A DNA stretch of 64,000 nt from Whalleya microplaca (taxonomy: Eukaryota; Ascomycota; Sordariomycetes; Xylariales; Xylariaceae): contig MU385711.1 of assembly GCA_022497155.1 (NCBI GenBank), forward strand, positions 558,001-622,000, in the 5' to 3' direction. The notes beneath the pieces were generated by a model. That model was not told the DNA's origin, searched no databases, and saw nothing but the letters and a program-made list of their open reading frames with translations. This document shows positions 61,325 to 64,000 of the stretch, one piece after another (positions within the stretch are counted from its first letter, which is position 1; each line of letters opens with the position of its first letter). Made by a program: the position numbers and the translations under genes.

Positions 61325-63854
61325 ATGGCTCCCAGGCCTTTTCCTGATCGACTATCAGTATGGGCTGCCGTCTTCATCGGCCTCGCCTCTGGCACTCAGC
61401 TCGGTGACGACATCGAGAAGCTCGTCCCGGCATGTGCTCGTCCTTGCTTGGTATCCTTCATTGAGGGTAACTTCCCGGCTTGTGGCTCGACCCCTTCGCT
61501 ACAATGCCTTTGTACAGGGCAGTCGACTTCAGGATATACCGTTGGGGAGGGAGCACTCGAGTGTGTTTCCTATGGGCTTGATCAAGGAAATTGCAATTTG
61601 GATGATGCTGGCGGTAAGGATATGAGTTCGACACATCAACTTGACTGCGAATACTAATATGGCTCTAGGTTTCATAAAGCGTGATGCCTATCTCATGTGT
61701 TCTAACATAGCAAATGCATTCCCTAACACGCACTCTATTCTTACGGCTACCATTGCCACAGGGCCTAGTGGAGCAGTGTCAATCGTCCCATCAACAAGTC
61801 CACAACCATCAAGCACCACTTTGGACACCGCTCCGACGTCGACTGGTGTTGGAACAATGACGATATTCCCAACTTCGTTGCCGCCAACCTCAGGGCCGTC
61901 AGCAACTTCAACGGCGGTCGACTCATCGGCAACCTCAACACCGGCGTCTACTCCGGTAGCTCTTACTACTGCTCAGATTGCTGGAATCGTTGTCGGTGTG
62001 GTCGGTGCTATTGGGATTGCTTTGGGTGCTATCTTCCTTGCAAGACGTATACGTAGACGGCGTTATCCTGAGTCTGAAGCTGGATTGCTCCCAATGGACG
62101 AGGAGAGGGGGAACTCTCCACCATTTAGATCGGGACCGGCTGGTGCTCTGAATATATCAAGACCCTTCCGCAGGTTCTCGAATCACCAACATGATGCTCA
62201 ACCACCATCGTCTTATCGCACCCCACCGCCTCACACTTTAACTCCTCCGATCCCTTACACACCACCAAACCGTGGCTTTTCGCCAAACTATCATAATTCA
62301 CCAAATACTGACCGGGCAGATATCGGACTTGCCATCTCACGGTCCCTGAACGCATCACCTGCGTTGGCGCCAGACGTGCCCACTCAAAGACCATCCTCAC
62401 GGCTTCTCCCAGCGAAACCAGCACTGAGTCTAAGAATACCTCCGTCTCCACCTCCAGTACATGTCTCAAACACAGCCGCAATGCGTTCGTCTAACTCACA
62501 GAGACTGCGGGCTGACAGGGCCAGTGTTATGACAAATGCGACAGAGTTTGCTGACGTGGACACGGAAGCAACTGATGGAGGACAGATCTGGCGGCCACCA
62601 CCAGACGATACTCTGCCAGCAACACCTTCATATGCTGCCGATAGATGGAGGAACCAGGCATCGAATAACAATCGTGACTCCAGGCTAGGACAGGTGGCAG
62701 AGGTGGCGGAGCTTGACACGTATACCCCGCTAACGAAGTCACCATTGGAGAGAAGAGAAGAAGAAGCCATAGCGGCGGCTGCCTCAGCTGCTGCTGCTTC
62801 ATGGCCAAAGAGACCGCCACCGGCATTTATGTCTCGAGATAATGGTAATGGGGGGGTAAACCGCTCATCCAGCCTGTACTCGCAAGCTAGCGTAGTACCA
62901 AAAAGTTCACGTGGTCTGGCCGGCAGGAAGAATAGCATACGATCGCGGAAAGGTCAGATCTGCCGATCCGACTCGGTGATGTCTCACGACTCTACTACAA
63001 CCATATTTGACGAGGAGCCTCCTTTTGAACTAGACGAAAATCGCCCGGCACAGCTTACAACGGTCGTGGAAGCTTCTCCGCCTCTGGGACGCTCCCCGGT
63101 CCAGTATCCGAATATACCAGGTCGTCTGAACCGATCAAGGTTACAACTCGCTCCGCCACCAAAGCGGCCCAACTTCACGAACTTGGCGCATTCGCCCCCT
63201 GGCCAAGAGAGTCCAACATTAGGAGCAACTGAAATTGCCGAAGAGTCTGATAACCCTTATCCGCCGCCCTTAAACCCCAGGCGTTCGCAATGGATGAACG
63301 GAATACCAGAAATCAGCCTTTCACCGCAATATCCAGGCGAAAACGCAACCCCCACCCGGGCCCAACGTCGCGACTATACCAGGCCGCCAACCCAGAACGT
63401 ACCCTTCAACATGCCCTCAGGCAACGGGACGCCACCGCCAAATTACCGGCGTCCCCAGAGGCTCCAGACACCGCCAATGCAAACACACGGATCCGGCTTC
63501 TCGCCCACCCCGCCGACCGCCTCGACCTTCGCCGCGCCATCACCACCACCATCATCCCGCCTAGGCACGCCAAGGGGCCCGCTGCCGCACATCGCGCGCG
63601 CGGTCTCGCCGCTCAGCGCGGCGACCATGAGCTCGGGCACCAGCGCGCTGCTGGCGAAGCGGTTGGGGCGCGACAGAGCCGCGGCGCTGGCGCTCGATCC
63701 GAGGGGCCGCAGGCGCGCGCACCAGGGCATGTTGAGTCCTGATTCCGCTGCCGGCCGGGGCATGGGCTCGGGCACGCTGCCCCAGACGCCGTCGTGGCAG
63801 CCGAAGTTGACGCCGACGCGGCATGGGGATGATTTGTACTTGAAGGTGCAGTAG
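61325..63854 (+). CDS. CFEM-like extracellular domain protein with one transmembrane helix and long cytoplasmic tail
   Basis: Probable type I surface protein. Exons 61325-61613 and 61669-63854 give 824 residues. Signal peptide at about 1-24 (SVWAAVFIGLASGTQLG), then a domain with eight cysteines (CARPC, FPACGSTPSLQCLC, ALECV, GNCN, YLMCSN) resembling the CFEM domain, with GYTVGEGALECV as in fungal relatives. A Ser/Thr/Pro-rich stalk, likely O-glycosylated, follows to about residue 195. One membrane helix lies near 202-224 (IAGIVVGVVGAIGIALGAIF) with a basic stop-transfer RRIRRRR. The remaining 590 residues are a Pro/Ser/Arg-rich, probably disordered cytoplasmic tail. The layout recalls wall-stress or nutrient sensors, but no signalling domain is seen. 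The 55-nt intron joins GG to FIKRD and brings in the eighth Cys. Confidence 0.82.
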
Positions 63855-64000
63855 GCATGTTTCACGATGACGATACACGGTTACGATTACGGCTACGGTT
63901 ACGATTACGGCTACGGTTACGATTAGGAGCTACGCGAGTGCATACGAAACTAAACTAGCTGACTTTTAAACACTATCGCTGTTACGGCAGTACCTTTTAT
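63855..64000 (+). other. 3' flank of the CFEM-like gene
   Basis: Contains only the 18-bp tandem repeat and runs to the window edge. Confidence 0.6.
63879..63926 (+). repeat. 18-bp tandem repeat (2.7 copies)
   Basis: Units of GGTTACGATTACGGCTAC directly after the CFEM-like stop codon. In one frame they would encode GYDYGY repeats, closed by TAG at the end of the third, partial unit. Confidence 0.93.

Overview
The window is nuclear DNA from a filamentous ascomycete (Pezizomycotina). The class is most likely Sordariomycetes, with Xylariales-type intergenic sequence a possibility. Support: short GT-AG introns (about 49-150 nt) with CTAAC-like branch points, two Zn2Cys6 transcription factors, a group II G-alpha of the GNA-2 type, an AA9 monooxygenase, a CFEM-type membrane protein, a Fungal_N-type protein, and long intergenic spaces rich in TACCTAGGTA motifs and TACA/TATG microsatellites. 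All identifications come from reading motifs. No database search was run.

Layout, left to right: 3'-truncated Zn2Cys6 regulator (-, 1-1028); SCP2 sterol carrier ending in AKL (+, 2810-3372); Nup2-like FG nucleoporin with RanBP1 domain (+, 4913-8911); spermidine synthase (+, 10253-12080); a 5.8-kb gene-free stretch; G-alpha GNA-2 (+, 17903-19278); membrane-anchored GH3 beta-glucosidase (+, 21353-24140); second Zn2Cys6 regulator (+, 26081-28495); SPX protein with three C-terminal membrane segments (-, 30396-32319). About 7.7 kb follow without an intact gene, holding a 453-bp MITE and a probable decayed gene. Then come an AA9 LPMO (+, 39987-40887), omega-amidase (-, 42616-43674), DUF924 protein (+, 44381-45046), hemerythrin-like protein (+, 46106-47065), Fungal_N-like protein with two membrane segments (-, 47949-49153) and free methionine-R-sulfoxide reductase (-, 49619-50415). 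After a 2.7-kb AT-rich gap follow the F-BAR/C1/SH3 protein Bzz1 (-, 53157-55546) with a second MITE (427 bp) about 300 bp upstream of its start codon, the DEAD-box helicase Dbp5 (+, 57312-58890), and a CFEM-like single-pass membrane protein (+, 61325-63854).

Most of these are housekeeping or signalling genes, each with its own promoter. Functional links are loose. The LPMO and beta-glucosidase both act on cellulose. Nup2 and Dbp5 both act at the nuclear pore. The 42-50 kb block holds an omega-amidase, a hemerythrin-like protein and fRMsr, which fit a metabolite-repair or redox theme, but this may be chance. The most unusual signals are a 5-nt microexon plus an ATG-only coding exon in the fRMsr gene, two complete MITEs with target-site duplications, and an in-frame 78-nt cassette intron in the nucleoporin.
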